A stretch of 64,000 nt of DNA from Blepharisma stoltei (GCA_914767885.1 CAJZBQ010000041.1:749001-813000); one strand, 5' to 3'; counted from the stretch's first letter, positions 21,963 through 33,191 are shown. Notes: generated from the letters alone by a model not told the origin. Program-made: numbers and translations.

Positions 21963-23207
21963 TAGCTCATATCTCTATATAGATTTCTCTACCTAGCAAG
22001 CTAAATAGACGAAATACCTTAATTGATTTTATCGAATGGATGAGCTGGATCTCTATGGCATCAAGGATTTTATTTATGACATGCCGGAAGTGTAGACCAA
22101 ACTGGAAAGTAAGCATGCCTATTATTAAAATTAAATTTTAAATTAGGACACCCTTCGAATATAGCATTAATAAGTATCTTACTTAATTTTTGTTGTTTTG
22201 TAGAATTTAGGTTTTACCCAAGTAAAGTTTTTATAATCATTATAAAATGGTATCCTTTTTTAGGCCTCTAAGAATTTATTCATATAAAAATAACTTATTA
22301 AAAACCAGAAACTTGTTGGTCAATTGCGTTTTAGAGGAAGGATAGAATTTTATAAAAGCATAGCCGATTTGATAATGAAAATTGGAACTTTTATTTGTAA
22401 AGCCTATATTGAAAGAAATTACAAAGATTAAGTATACTTAGCAATTAAAAATTTTATAAAAACAGTCCCAATTTGATAATGAAGGTTGAACTTTTATTTG
22501 AAGGAAATCATTGTGTACAATATTCTCAAAGGCTCATATGCAGAGTGTTTGGCAAAGAATAAATATGGCTTAATAGCAATAAATTATCATTGAGGCTCTT
22601 CTCAAGCATTAGTAAATATTTCTTATAATTAAATATCAAAAAACTTGTAAGTAATGTGTTTTTTAGAGGAAAGATAGAATTTTAAAACAACAATGGCAAT
22701 TTTTTATGAAGATTGGGAAACTTATTTTAAAGTCTGTAATCAACGAATTTTTCACCATGTTTTAGTAATAGAGTCAAAATATATTAAGGTTTTGTAGTAA
22801 GAGCTTCAAACATAATGAATTTTCTTTAATGCAGACTTTGCAAATAAAGATTTCAAATCTTCATCAACTATTGGCTTTTTTTAAAAATTCTATCCTTTTG
22901 TTAAGCGCATATCGACTAACAAGTTTTTGATTTTTTAATAGTATAAGCTATATTTAATCTTTGCTAAGCACTCCTCATATGAACCTTTTAAGACGTTCTT
23001 AATTTACAAATTAATTTTAATAGCAAGACCATTTTAAAAATTTTCGAGTTTGCTTGTCACTTGGTCCACACCCGTCAACCGCTTTTTGAAACATCACTTC
23101 CAACCCTTCACATCATAGAGATTTAGCTCGCCCTCTTGATCGAATCCGTCAAGCTTCTTCGTCTATTTAATTTATAAATTGAGAAATCTATATAGGATTA
23201 TGGGCTA
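21963..23207. mobile_element. TAGCT-family long-TIR element, diverged copy
   Basis: A 1245-bp element with TA on both sides (21961-21962, 23208-23209). The left end TAGCTCATATCTCTATATAGA pairs with the right end read on the minus strand (TAGCCCATAATCCTATATAGA). The inverted similarity continues for about 150 bp with many mismatches. The first 40 bases match the TIRs of the elements at 38387 and 55292. Internally, a segment around 22313-22400 recurs at about 22641-22730 and inverted at 22850-22930. No transposase ORF is visible. Confidence 0.75.
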
Positions 23208-23326
23208 TAGTTGCTTAGATGGCATTGTGGAATCAATCAATTTTGCTCCAAAGGCGATTTTATTATTACTAAGAGTCAAAGCGATACATACAACCCACAA
23301 AAAGTTTAAGATAATGGCATTGCTAA

Positions 23327-23688
23327 CTCCTCCCTCCCCGTGAGCGAACAAAACTATTAGAAAAATCTCTATTTTTTCCCAAAAACCCACCCTCGTGAGC
23401 AAACAAAAATGTTTTTAATAGAAAATGTTTTATGGAAAAAAATTTTGATATAGAAGTGATAATTAATATAATGAAATCTCTTGCTAATACTGCTTAATTT
23501 TAAACAAATTGCATTTAAAACATAAATTTTACAAATTAAATTAATTTTAAACCATTTTTTACAAATTGCAAATTTTTTAAATTTAGAAAAACAAAATTTC
23601 TATAAAAAAATATATATAAATTTTTTTAAAAATAAAAATTAGCCCCCTCCGTGAGCGAGCAAGATTTTTTTGTTCGCTCACAGAGGGG
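23327..23688 (+). mobile_element. MITE upstream of the ankyrin-DHHC gene
   Basis: A 362-bp copy. The left end is CTCCTCCCTCCCCGTGAGCGAAC and the right end GTTCGCTCACAGAGGGG, with TAA at 23324-23326 and 23689-23691. The right-end hairpin is present (CCCCCTCCGTGAGCGAGC and its inverse). It lies about 95 bp before the next ATG. Confidence 0.92.
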
Positions 23689-23784
23689 TAAGCAAGCATT
23701 ATATTGTACTTTCATAACATTTTTACATTTATTAAATATTCTAGCTTATAATCGATTTTGCTATTTATTTAATTAATTCTTAAA

Positions 23785-26693
23785 ATGTCAGAGCAGCAAC
23801 TCTTTATATCAGCAGTTTACAAAGGAGATGTTTCTGATGTCTACAGGATTCTTCGTCGCACATCGATTGAACCCTTCAGCTGTAAAGACGTTAAAGGCTA
23901 TACTGCACTTCACATTGGCAGCTTAAATGGAAATTTAGGACTTGTCGAGTTTTTGATTGACTATGTAATTTTTATTAAGATACGACAAACATATAGAGAA
24001 AATCAACTAAAAATTCTGACTCAATGATCAAACATCCCTACAGAAGAAGGGTTTATTGCCTTGCACTTAGCGAGCTTCAAAGGTCACCATGTAAATCCTA
24101 CTTACCCCCCTCCGTGAACTAATAAAATTATTTATTGCTCATCTAAGGATTAAATTTTGTTTTAAAAAATTTACATATAAATTTTATAGTAATTTTTTTT
24201 TTTCAAAAAATCCCACTTCGTAAAAATTGAAAGCAAATATTTATTTAATTTTTAAAATTATTGCCTTAAAATGCAAGCTGTTTTAAATTAAACAGAATTA
24301 GCTACAAATTTCATTATAATAATTATCACTTATATATCCAATTTTTTCATATAAACCTTTTAAAAAAAAATTTTTTTGTTCACTAACGGAGGGTGGGGTT
24401 TTTGGGTAAAAAAGAGAGATTTTTCCAATGTTTTAGTGCTCATGGAGGGGGGAGTTAGAAAATATGTGAAAAATTAGTTGAAATTGGCTCGGATATACAC
24501 AAAGTAAATAACCAAGGACTTGGGATGATTCATGTTGCTGCCCAAGGAGACCAACCCTTAATTTTGGCTTATTTTAAAGAACGAGGACTAGATATTGAAA
24601 AAAGGGACGAAAAAGGAGGAACTGCCCTTCATTGGTCTTCATATATGGGCTGCGAAATGGCTTCAGGTGTTCTCTTAGCTTGGAACGCTAAAAATAACAT
24701 CCAAGACGAAGATGGAAACACCCCTTTGCACCTTGCAACAATCGCAGGAAATTCCAGAATTGTCAGAAATCTCCTTTTAAAAGGGGCAAAAAGGAACATA
24801 AAAGACGGAAAAGGAAGGCTTGCAATTGATGTTGCCATAGAAAATCATCATGAATCTCTGATGGCCATGCTTAAAGAGCCTAATTGACTATCAGAATGCG
24901 GAATGAAGCCTCCATTGCGTCCTCCACAAACGTCTTATGTCTCTTTGATATCGTTTATATTATTTTTTGGAGGAGGGACTTATACTACAATTCTTTTTAC
25001 TTCTCAATATATCAGGTAAAAATAAATTTGTCCTATAATGCAAATTAAAATAATTTTTTTATATATAAAAATACTGTAATTTGCATAGCAGGGATAAATT
25101 CATATCTACCCCAATATATCCCGGATATCCCACGAATTATATATGCAACTCTTGTTATCATAACTTTTGCAGTTTTTGTTATCGTATGCTCCAGAGACCC
25201 AGGATATTTAAAACCAGAGCCTGGAATGACTATGCTTAAATTATATGAAACATATGAGCCTCATTTAGTATGCTCTGATTGCATGATATACAGACCTGCA
25301 AGATCAAGACATTGCCAAGTTTGCTATAAATGTGTATCAAAATTCGATCATCATTGCCCTTGGATTAATAACTGTGTAGGAGCTCGTAATAATTAAATCT
25401 GATGTCTCGGCCCGGACTTCTGGCCATGAAGCCTAGAGCACATATTTTAATTATATCCGACAAGGTTTTGCCAACCCAGAAATGGACAGCAATATTAGAT
25501 ACGCAACACCAGCAGCATGCGGAGCCTGATTCAAGTCACTTTTCAGGATTGTATTTTACCTCATTTAGAAGAAAAGGCTTAGAGTTGAAAAGGGGAAGCT
25601 TAGCAGCGTCTTTTGACTATTTGGATACCCCCTAGCATAATACCAAGAATTAAACCTTGAGCTCTGAGCTGGGATCTTTTGCCGACAGTAGGCCAGAAAT
25701 TCCAATATTTTTGATTTTTTTGTGCAGACAGCCTACATCGAAGCCTGAGAGCTGAAAAGACAGTCGTCGAAATCCAGACTCCCGAAGCCTAGGGGCCATG
25801 CAATCTTGATACTGATGTGGTGCATGACACACTCGGAGGAGCGGGATCCCCGAAACAGGGATGGAAGACCGTGTAGGTAATGCGATAGTGAACTCTAAAT
25901 GGATGCTTAATACCCTTAAGTTTAAGTTTAAGATAACTCTTCAAGTCCCGCACTTCTTGACTACATCTTGGACCATAACTCTGAATAAACTGTAGGTAGG
26001 TCGGCATTGCCTTCGACCTGTTCTGTCCCCACGCCCCTTAGGACATCTCTGATCTACACCAGACTCAGTGTAGATCCATTCTCTTGAGCCAAGACTCTCA
26101 CGAAATTGTGGACTTACCAAACTGAGCTCGGATGTAGGGCCTGAGTCCTACCCTCAACTTACATTTTTAATTATGTAATATCTTTAAATTAATAATGTGT
26201 GGGAGCTCGCAATTTAGGATGGTTTTTTGTTTTTATTAATCTGATTTGGCTTACCTTGGCCTCAACTGTAGTTATTAATATAGTAGCTTTAGCAAGTCAA
26301 GAAATTGACTTAGAGCTCGTAGACATCCCTTATTTATTTTTCAAAATACTGGCTGGGCTCTTATGTGTATTTGGATTTGTGTGTATTCTCCCTGTTAGTT
26401 TCTTAGTAACAGTTCACTATCAGAACTTCTGTAAAAACATGACCACAAATGAGAGGTTTTCCAAGTCAAAAGTCTCTGAAGACGACGATATTAAACAATT
26501 AGCTGCTTCTTTTGTGAACCCTAATCAGTCCAAGCTAAAAAATTTTGCTGATATGTGCTGCAATAGTTCCCTACCTAGAAGAACTTCAGGTGAGCGCCGC
26601 AAAAAAGAAATCAGTGAAGTCAGCTTTGTTGAAATCGTGAAAGGCTACAACGACCAATATGGCGATTCCTCAAAAGTTCCACTAATTGAATAA
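23785..26693 (+). CDS. Ankyrin-repeat DHHC palmitoyltransferase
   Basis: Removing two 15-nt introns, the MITE (24105-24454), a short IES (25017-25102) and a GC-rich insert gives 539 codons. Six or so ankyrin repeats come first ([48 protein letters not shown]; and others). Two hydrophobic segments follow, then a Cys-rich DHHC domain ([29 protein letters not shown]) and two more hydrophobic segments. The layout matches AKR1/HIP14 (ZDHHC17) protein S-acyltransferases of the Golgi or endomembranes. TGA is Trp in T-Q-W-S-N and P-N-W-L-S. Ends in TAA. The kinases with MGNC ends and the Cys-containing N-termini nearby are possible clients, which is speculative. Confidence 0.9.
23965..23979 (+). other. 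15-nt intron
   Basis: GTAATTTTTATTAAG. Removing it joins L-I-D-Y to I-R-Q-T-Y-R and keeps the ankyrin frame open through a TGA Trp. Without removal the frame still runs on to TGA but leaves the repeat pattern. Confidence 0.8.
24091..24458 (+). other. 15-nt intron carrying a MITE
   Basis: After excision of the MITE and one TTA copy the sequence reads GTAAATCCTACTTAG, a standard 15-nt GT...AG intron. Removing that joins F-K-G-H-H to [10 protein letters not shown] in the expected ankyrin pattern. Excising the MITE alone would leave an in-frame TAG. Confidence 0.88.
24105..24454 (+). mobile_element. MITE inserted in a 15-nt intron
   Basis: A 350-bp copy. The left end CCCCCCTCCGTGAACTAATAAAA lacks the initial CTC. 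The right end is CATGGAGGGGGGAG, with TTA at 24102-24104 and 24455-24457. An inner GTTCACTAACGGAGGGTGGGG is present near the right end, so the orientation is opposite to some of the other copies. Confidence 0.9.
25017..25102. other. 86-bp TA-bounded IES with inverted ends
   Basis: TA at 25017-25018 and 25103-25104 are both in codon positions 1-2. Removal joins S-Q-Y-I-R to Y-L-P-Q-Y-I-P. The two halves are imperfect inverted repeats (TAAAAATAAATTTGTCC...TAATGCAAATTA against TAATTTGCATAGCAGGGATAAATTCATA). Confidence 0.82.
25391..26187 (-). mobile_element. GC-rich insertion within the DHHC domain, 27-bp duplication
   Basis: The 797-bp GC-rich insert is bounded by imperfect direct repeats (25364-25390 and 26188-26213). 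Both end in V-G-A-R-N coding sequence (GGAGCTCG shared exactly). The right copy has lost one base upstream, so only a joint inside or after GGAGCTCG keeps the frame (G-A-R-N-L-G-W-F-F). No TA is shared there. The right end ACATTTTTAATTATG resembles the common head of the GC-rich family on the minus strand. No coding capacity is recognised. Confidence 0.8.
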
Positions 26694-26905
26694 TTTTAAT
26701 TTGTATTTTTCATTTGCCTTCATAAATGGCTCGCACTTATTGACAATCTCAACAGCAATTTATCAAAAATTTTTGACAAACATAGAATATCCATTTAAAA
26801 AATTGACGGATTTCCTAGTCAAAACAAAACCATTCACCTTCATAAATAGATTTTCATAAATGTCTAGCTGAAACAAAGAAAAATATTGGATAATAATCCA
26901 TTAAA

Positions 26906-27880
26906 ATGGTATCCTTATTATCAACTCCCACTCTCTTATGGGCATCTGGAGTCTACTTGCTCTGGGCAAATAAGAAGAATCCTGAATGTTTTATTTATCG
27001 TGATGACATAGGCCAGAGACAAGGTATTAAAGGTTACGAAGAACAGGCCATGATTAACAAATTCCACTGGCCTCACGAGCGCTATTTTGGCTCCTACAGT
27101 GCCTTGGTGCTGCGACGTGGCTTCAAAGTTTTTACTCGTTCTTGCAACACCTGCCACGCAATGACGCAGAACAAGTATGATTTCTTGATCAAAAAAGCTT
27201 TTAGACAAGGAGAACTAGGCGAGATCGTCAAAGAACTGGCTCCTGTAAACCCAGGACACTGGTACATCAAAGGGTGGTTCAGACATGAGTGGATGGACAG
27301 ACCAAAGAGAATTTCAGATTACATGTTCTCTCCTTACATTTCCCCAGATCACGCTAGAAGTGCGAATGGAGGCCTGTTCCCAAGCGATTTAAGCAGAATT
27401 GGAATTTCCAAGCCAGGCGGCCCAGCTTATGTATACAATATCATGACTGGCTACCATTATGAGCCACCATTCGGAATTGACGTGCCTGAAGGGAAACACT
27501 TTAACCCTTATTTCAAACATATGATTATTGGAATGCCAAGACCTTTATACGATGGTATGATGGAATATGACGACGGAACCCCAGCTTCCACCCCACAAAT
27601 GGCGTATGATGTTGCAGAATTTTGCCACTTTATGGCTGCAAAGGACAATTTGGAGTATAGGATTGCTTGGCTGAAGTTCCTTATGATGATAGTGATTTCG
27701 TTCCCATTCTGCTATTTCAGATTCAAAATTGCAAAAACTGCAATGCTCAGTATGAGAGTAGAACTGTATAACGTATCTGATGGATATCGCAAATATAAGT
27801 ACTTCAACAGATTCTATAAGCTGAAGAGATCATTTGGCTGGATGAGACAGCATCCTTCAAACTTCTTCATAGGCAAGTAA
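26906..27880 (+). CDS. CYC1: Cytochrome c1 of mitochondrial complex III
   Basis: A 324-residue protein. It has the covalent haem motif C-N-T-C-H at about residues 79-83 in the family context RRGFKVFTRSCNTCHAM, then ANGGLFPSDLS, GGPAYVYNIMTGY, a FNPYF loop, and IIGMPRPL with the probable Met axial ligand at about 213. A C-terminal transmembrane anchor spans about 255-271 (WLKFLMMIVISFPFCYF), followed by a basic matrix-side tail. This is the electron carrier from the Rieske protein to cytochrome c. The N-terminus has one hydrophobic segment but no obvious cleavable presequence. Uninterrupted, ATG to TAA. Confidence 0.95.
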   Translation: MVSLLSTPTLLWASGVYLLWANKKNPECFIYRDDIGQRQGIKGYEEQAMINKFHWPHERYFGSYSALVLRRGFKVFTRSCNTCHAMTQNKYDFLIKKAFRQGELGEIVKELAPVNPGHWYIKGWFRHEWMDRPKRISDYMFSPYISPDHARSANGGLFPSDLSRIGISKPGGPAYVYNIMTGYHYEPPFGIDVPEGKHFNPYFKHMIIGMPRPLYDGMMEYDDGTPASTPQMAYDVAEFCHFMAAKDNLEYRIAWLKFLMMIVISFPFCYFRFKIAKTAMLSMRVELYNVSDGYRKYKYFNRFYKLKRSFGWMRQHPSNFFIGK

Positions 27881-27918
27881 TTTAAGCCTTTTAGGATAAG
27901 TCTTAATTTCATATAAAA

Positions 27919-29181
27919 ATGTTTTCATATAGGCATTGCATTAATCCAGAGCTAGTTGGAAAAATTCCAACATTGAGCTCCGTTCAAAGTATTGAAGAAA
28001 ATCTGCCGAGCAAGTTGGAAGCAATAAGTTCAAAAGCAAAATTAAAGTACAATAAACTTGAGGTAAAAAATGTGGAACAGCCAAAGGGGTTTAACAGAGA
28101 GTTGTTTATACCAAAATTGCCATTGCTTTCTTTGAGAACTAAGAGAATCAAGAGAAATGAGAAAAAGGTGAAAAAGCTGGTGAAAGAGACGAAAAGGTCA
28201 AAATCACTATTGAGATCTCACCATTATATGAAGAATAAACCAAAAGCTTTAGAGGTGACTTCTACTGATATTTATAATTGAAAGCAGCTATCAGATGAAT
28301 TGAGGTTTGAGGAGCTAGAAATAAGGCAGAATAAACTTACAAAACCGTCAAGGTTGAATAAAAGCTGCCTTGAGCATAACGAAATCTTATATAAAAAGCC
28401 CTTAAAGTCTCCTTTAGGAACCACTGTATATGAAAAAACTAGATCACCAATTATCTCTCCAAAAAGATCACCAAGACCTGCTGCAAATGAGTATCCTGCT
28501 CAATTAAGAAGTCTAGATATCTCAGATGAGAATATTGATACGCTAAAAGAAAAAGAAAGCACTAAAAACACAGAATTTTCTGTTAAAGGATCTCAAGCAT
28601 TTCAAAGTATTAATAGTCCAAGATACAATAAGTCTTGAAATGATTTAACTGCAGTCCAAATTAATTTTCAGAATTTCGTGATGAAAAGCTATAATAAGGT
28701 GTTCTCAGCTATTGATACAAATTCAAATGGATTTTTTACATATAGTGATGTTTGCAAATTTGTAGACAGCAAAATAAATGAAAATAATCAAAAAATTTGT
28801 GAAAGCTTTTGAGGTGCGATCTGCATTGTTTGCAATAAGCCAAGGATCGCAAAATCAGATTTTTTATCAATATGCTCTGTTATAGAGCATAACAAAGAAG
28901 ATGATTTCGACTACTTTAATAATTTAGACGAAAAAAGATTTTTGCAACTGAGAAAGCAGCTTATTGAGCTAAAAGAGCTTTTTTCTTGCTATTCACTTGG
29001 GCACAAAATTGAGAGTCAAGTATTGAGAAAAATCATTGAAAACTTGCAGAACAATGAGCATCTGCTCAAAATGGAACCTATTATAGCCTCTCAGACTATT
29101 GATTTTTCAAGGTTTCTTAGATATTTGCCTTTCTTTATTCATCTTCATAAGGAGATTACAAATGTTCTTAATTCAAATTAA
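27919..29181 (+). CDS. EF-hand protein with basic N-terminus
   Basis: A 420-residue protein; four TGA codons read as Trp (for example I-Y-N-W-K-Q, N-K-S-W-N-D, S-F-W-G-A). The N-terminal 130 residues are very Lys-rich, and the middle is Ser/Pro/Arg-rich with S-P-K/R motifs that look like kinase sites. A single clear EF-hand loop, D-T-N-S-N-G-F-F-T-Y-S-D, lies at about 270-281; the 12th position is Asp rather than Glu. A helical C-terminal part may hold a second degenerate EF-hand. It starts 38 bp after cytochrome c1 and ends in TAA. A cytoskeletal or ciliary Ca2+-responsive role is a guess. Confidence 0.75.
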
Positions 29182-29207
29182 AAATTGCATGCGATTTTAT
29201 GGCTAAT

Positions 29208-29411
29208 TTAAGTGTTGTTTAACTTAATGCTCCAATCAAAAGATACGCTCCAAAAATCTTGTTTTTGTATAGGCAAAAATTCACTTTTAGGGGCTTCCCG
29301 GAAATACTGCAAAAAATAAAGAATGTGATGTCTCCATAATGGCTTCAGTTTTGGTCTCTTGATAGGCTTGGTAGGATGTATTGACCTGATAGGAGTTCTT
29401 GTTGGCTCCAT
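29208..29411 (-). CDS. Small hypothetical protein, 67 aa
   Basis: A complete short frame, MEPTRTPIRSIHPTKPIKRP onward, Pro/Arg-rich then aromatic-rich (FYFREAP, FWSVSFDW), ending in TAA. It sits between the EF-hand gene and SLU7 with an ordinary A-rich leader (TTTTTAATAAATG on its strand). The Trp content and lack of low-complexity Ile/Asn composition argue for a real gene. No family recognised. Confidence 0.45.
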   Translation of the reverse strand: MEPTRTPIRSIHPTKPIKRPKLKPLWRHHILYFLQYFREAPKSEFLPIQKQDFWSVSFDWSIKLNNT

Positions 29412-29547
29412 TTATTAAAAATAATTTGATCAAGTTAAATTTTTATCATAAATTATCCATGATTCCGTAATATTATTGCATAAAAATAACTAAAATAATT
29501 ATTATATGATAGCTATTTATTTAATTTTTATATAAAATACAGCTAAA

Positions 29548-30549
29548 TTAAGTTTTATCATTTTTTGGCTGGCTTTCTTCAATTTCACTTGTGCCATTTT
29601 CATTCTGATTTTTGCTGTCCTTTCCTAAAGCTTCTTCTTCCGAGTACTCATCTTGATCCCCATACAAATCCAGCAGCTTCTTCTTTTTCTTCGTAATTCT
29701 CTTTTTGCTTTCTTCTTTATACCACTTATAAGCCAGCTCACTCTGTGAAGGATTTGCCAAGGGATGCAAATCATGTCCTCTTTCATACAATTTTTGTACA
29801 TATTCTTCTTGCTCAATCATCGGCACCATATCTCCTGAAATTTTCATCCAAGAGTCTCTGTACATTTGGTCTTCCTCTGAGTCATTGCCTTTTCCTACTT
29901 CAAGTTCATTCATTGACCTTGATTTTCCATCATAATTTGCATTAGTATGGTCTAAATTCCACAAATAGCAGGCAGTGTCATCTCTCACACGATTATTGCT
30001 AGTTATGGTTTTGGTTCTTGGGTCAACATTATTTACCATTTCACTATAAGCGTAGGTTTGGTTTTTGGCTTCATCATTGATTTCTGCTGATTCAGGATCA
30101 TTTATTGGCTCTTCAGTATTTTCGATTTTTCGTTTTTTCTTTTCCGTTTCTATTTGTTCATACTCTTCTATGACCTTTTTATACATGTCTGGCTGGTAGC
30201 CGTTCCATCTGTCACGTTTACCGTCATAATCGAGATCAATTTTTTGAATGTTTTCTTCAGGTCTAAAGTCTCTGTTTGAATATTTTGCCCCGACTTTTCG
30301 AGGCCTTTCCACACAGTCTTTGGCACTGTGAGAAGGGGCTCCACAATTGGCACATGCACCTTTTTGGAATTTTTTGGAAATATTAGATGTTGTACCTTTT
30401 GAGTATCAAGTGTCAATGGTAGATTTTAGTTTGGATTTTTGGGATTTTTGATGGTTTAGAGAGCCTGATTCACCTTTTATATATCATGGAGCTTGGGCGA
30501 TGAATGAAGGCATATTAGGATTGATTCCATCTGATTCTTGATTATCCAT
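29548..30549 (-). CDS. SLU7: Pre-mRNA splicing factor SLU7
   Basis: A 333-residue protein. Its N-terminal A-P-W-Y-I-K-G motif and N-H-Q contain TGA Trp codons. The CCHC zinc knuckle KGACANCGAPSHSAKDC (about 70-86) runs directly into ERPRKVGAKYSN, the signature of SLU7. Then come DYDGKRDRWNGY and an acidic/Lys-rich C-terminal half. SLU7 acts in 3' splice-site selection during the second catalytic step. Start ATG is at 30549, because the Trp-containing conserved N-terminus lies upstream of the next Met, which is in the zinc-knuckle exit. Ends in TAA. In an organism with 15-nt introns its 3' splice-site role is of interest. Confidence 0.93.
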
Positions 30550-30656
30550 TTATTAGTTTATTTAAATAATAATTAGAAGCTAATTATCAATTCCAAAAAT
30601 ACAGCCAAATGAAAAATAAATGATCTATTTTCATAAATTCCTCTATTAAATAAAAT

Positions 30657-33184
30657 TTAAAGATCTTCATTACCTATTTCTTTTTTCGCTTTTTTTCTTT
30701 GTTTTGGCTTTTGCTCCATCGTTTTGCAATACACATCAGGAAAATATAGCTTATCTCTTTCTTCTCCCATAAATTTATTCCTCAACACATTTTCAAGAAA
30801 ATCAATTGCATCTTCACTATTAAATTCTCCATAAAGTCTCGCAATCTTTTTCTTTGCTGGTAAAAATGCTCCTAGTCCAGGCAAATTATTTTCATGAATA
30901 TCAAAAATTTCTCTGAGCCCAGGATAGCAGGCTCCATCTACTCATCCAAAATGATAAGGGAGATTTCTATTTTCCATTAGTGCGCTTGCTTTTTTGAGCA
31001 CAGAAAGCTCATTTGGGAAATCTTCCTAAATATTATTTACAGCATTTCCATTAAAAAACCCTATAACGCAGACTCCACCAATGCATTCATCTCTTCACCT
31101 ATTTTTGTCCCATGATTTTACATCATTTTCAGTTTTGACTTTTTTCTTATCTTCTCTATAAAACATAGGCAGGGACATTTGGTCAACAAAATAAAACATG
31201 ATTTTATAGTCATTTACTTCTCCTGAATACTCAATAATTTTTAATTCCCCAGTTTCATTAGCTCTAATAATACTGATCATAGTCGGTATTTTTTTAGGGT
31301 TAAAAATATCAGACAATTGTTGTCTTCCGGATTTAAATATAGAAAATCTTACTAAATGGTTAAAAGCAGGATCAGCTGCAAGTGCTTTGTAATGGATAGG
31401 GGCTTGGCCTTCAGTGAGAAAAATTAGTCCCATTCTTTTGTCACGTCCTGGCTTATATATAAAATCGTGAAGCTTGTAGTCAGATAATTGAGTCATTTCA
31501 AATTTTAAGTGTTTGGCAATTTCAATTTCAATGCTTGGGAAATCAGTTAAGTATAGAGGATAGCCATTAGGATTGTCTGGAGGGTATAAATAAAGAGAAG
31601 GAAATGATTTCACGTGTTCGTCAAGAGCGATTTCATATTCTGAAGCATCAGTGCAATTTAATAAAATAAAAGTGACTACACCAGCGTATTCCTTTAATAG
31701 CCTATCTCAGTCACTTATCATCTTTTCTTTATAAAACTGCACAAAATTTACTTTTTCTTTGTCAAGCCTTGTATAAAAATTATCTGCAGTTAGTCTTATA
31801 GGAATAAAATCAGGAATCCTCAGCTTGGGAATTGTTTTTTCAGCCTGCATAACTAATTTTTCAACTTGCTTTGACTGAACTGCATAGTTTTTAAGAAATT
31901 CAGCTATATCGTCATACGCAATTTTCCCAGTATATTTAATAATATCTTTATTTGTCTTAACAACGACAGCAGGGAAATTATAAATTTGGTACCTTCTAGA
32001 ATATTCAGTAAGATTTGCCAAGGAAACATAAAAGTTCAGCCTTCCTCTATAAAGTGAAGACAACCCTTGGTACATTAATGGGACAAAATTTTTTTTTGTA
32101 AATAAAATAACAGAATTTATATCAGGGTCATATAGATATTCTTCTGTCTCTCTATTGAGAAAAAGGCCTAGATATGGAATATTTTCAAGTAAATAGTCGG
32201 TAATATTTTGTAATGCTCCTGGGCCAGAGTATTTTTTTAGCTCCACAATTGGTTTTCCAGAATAGGGGTTGTATCCGCTTGGCACATGAATTTCGAACAT
32301 CGGAAGCATTGATTTGGTCTCTTGAGGGCACAGGACTTCATCTTCTGTACAATCATAGTTAAATTAGTAAATTGTTGTAGGTTGCGGAGGATTAGACCTT
32401 GGAGAAGACTGCTGTTGATCGGCTCAGGCAGCTGATGCTACCCCTGGCAAGCAAGGATCCAGTGGTCGAAATCGTGCGGAGGCATCAAATCTGAAAGACC
32501 TTAAGCCATTAATTTAATTTAAACAGCTTCCCTAAGGTATCGGAGTCACACATAATGCCCGTTTCCTATCAACATCACAAAAAAATGGTATAGGGTTTTA
32601 CCCTGTGTAGCCCTATATCGTCACCAGTCTCTCGTGGAGACTTACCCGGCCTTGCTTGGGTCTTGACTCCACGGCTAAGGACTCTTTAAACTCCTGGTAG
32701 TACTCAGAGTATGAGTTTACCACCAAAGTCTCCTTTGAAACTACTTTAACCTGGAAATATTGCCACCTGAAGTATGAGCTGGCACTGCGCCTCGGCTTGC
32801 CATCTGTGAGCTTAGAAAAAATGCCTGTCATAGGGTCTTGAGTAGACAAAGACCCACCTGACTTCCTAAAACCATGGGATCCACTTACCTAGGGCGGATC
32901 AACTCATCGGACACCCTGGACTTATACTCAGCTTGCCATCTCTTAGAATGCACACAATCATAAGCTAAAAGTTGTATGTAATTGTGATACGAATCTAAAA
33001 TTGAATCAATAATTTCAGCAAACGCTTGAGACCTTTCACCTTCTCTTTCATAGATCACAATACCTGTTAAATAGTCAGGGTCCTTTATATGTTTCGTTAT
33101 TTCAGACTTGCTTATAGTTTTGATATAGGAGCTGTCTGTAAAAAATGCTGCACAAGCTACGGCGAAAAGAAGTATTAGTGCCAT
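30657..33184 (-). CDS. ER thioredoxin-fold (PDI-like) protein, split by one IES and one intron
   Basis: The gene has 636 codons after removing a 605-bp insertion and a 15-nt intron (31026-31040). The N-terminal signal peptide is MALILLFAVACAAFF. Several thioredoxin-like repeats follow (VNFVQFYKEKM, VVTFILLNCTD, IGGVCVIGFFNG), but no classical CxxC active site is visible, so redox activity is doubtful. The C-terminus is Lys-rich and ends N-E-D-L, which might act as a weak KDEL-like signal. Y-D-C-T-E-D-E-V-L-C exists only after excision at TATGATTGT. TGA is Trp in S-D-W-D-R and F-G-W-V-D. A chaperone-like role in the secretory pathway is inferred. Confidence 0.82.
31026..31040 (-). other. 15-nt intron
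   Basis: On the minus strand this reads GTAAATAATATTTAG. It contains an in-frame TAG; removal joins F-F-N-G-N-A to E-D-F-P-N-E-L and the frame stays open to the natural end. Confidence 0.9.
32358..32953 (-). mobile_element. GC-rich retroposon-like insertion in PDI-like gene
   Basis: The 596-bp GC-rich insert is flanked by ACAATCATA (32349-32357 and 32954-32962). On the minus strand its upstream end reads AAGAGATGGCAAGC (ATGG-type head), and the other end is AT-rich (CAATTTACTAATTTAAC). It contains no recognisable protein. Removal rejoins L-A-Y-D-C to T-E-D-E-V-L in frame. Confidence 0.83.
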
Positions 33185-33191
33185 ATTTTAC

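Noticed and set aside
21963-23207. Transposase gene in the diverged TAGCT element
   Set aside because: No open frame beyond chance length and no DDE-like motifs in either strand, even with TGA as Trp.
25015-25100. GT...AG intron instead of an IES in the DHHC gene
   Set aside because: The apparent donor and acceptor give the wrong frame, and the length is far from 15-16 nt. The TA-TA joint gives the right frame.
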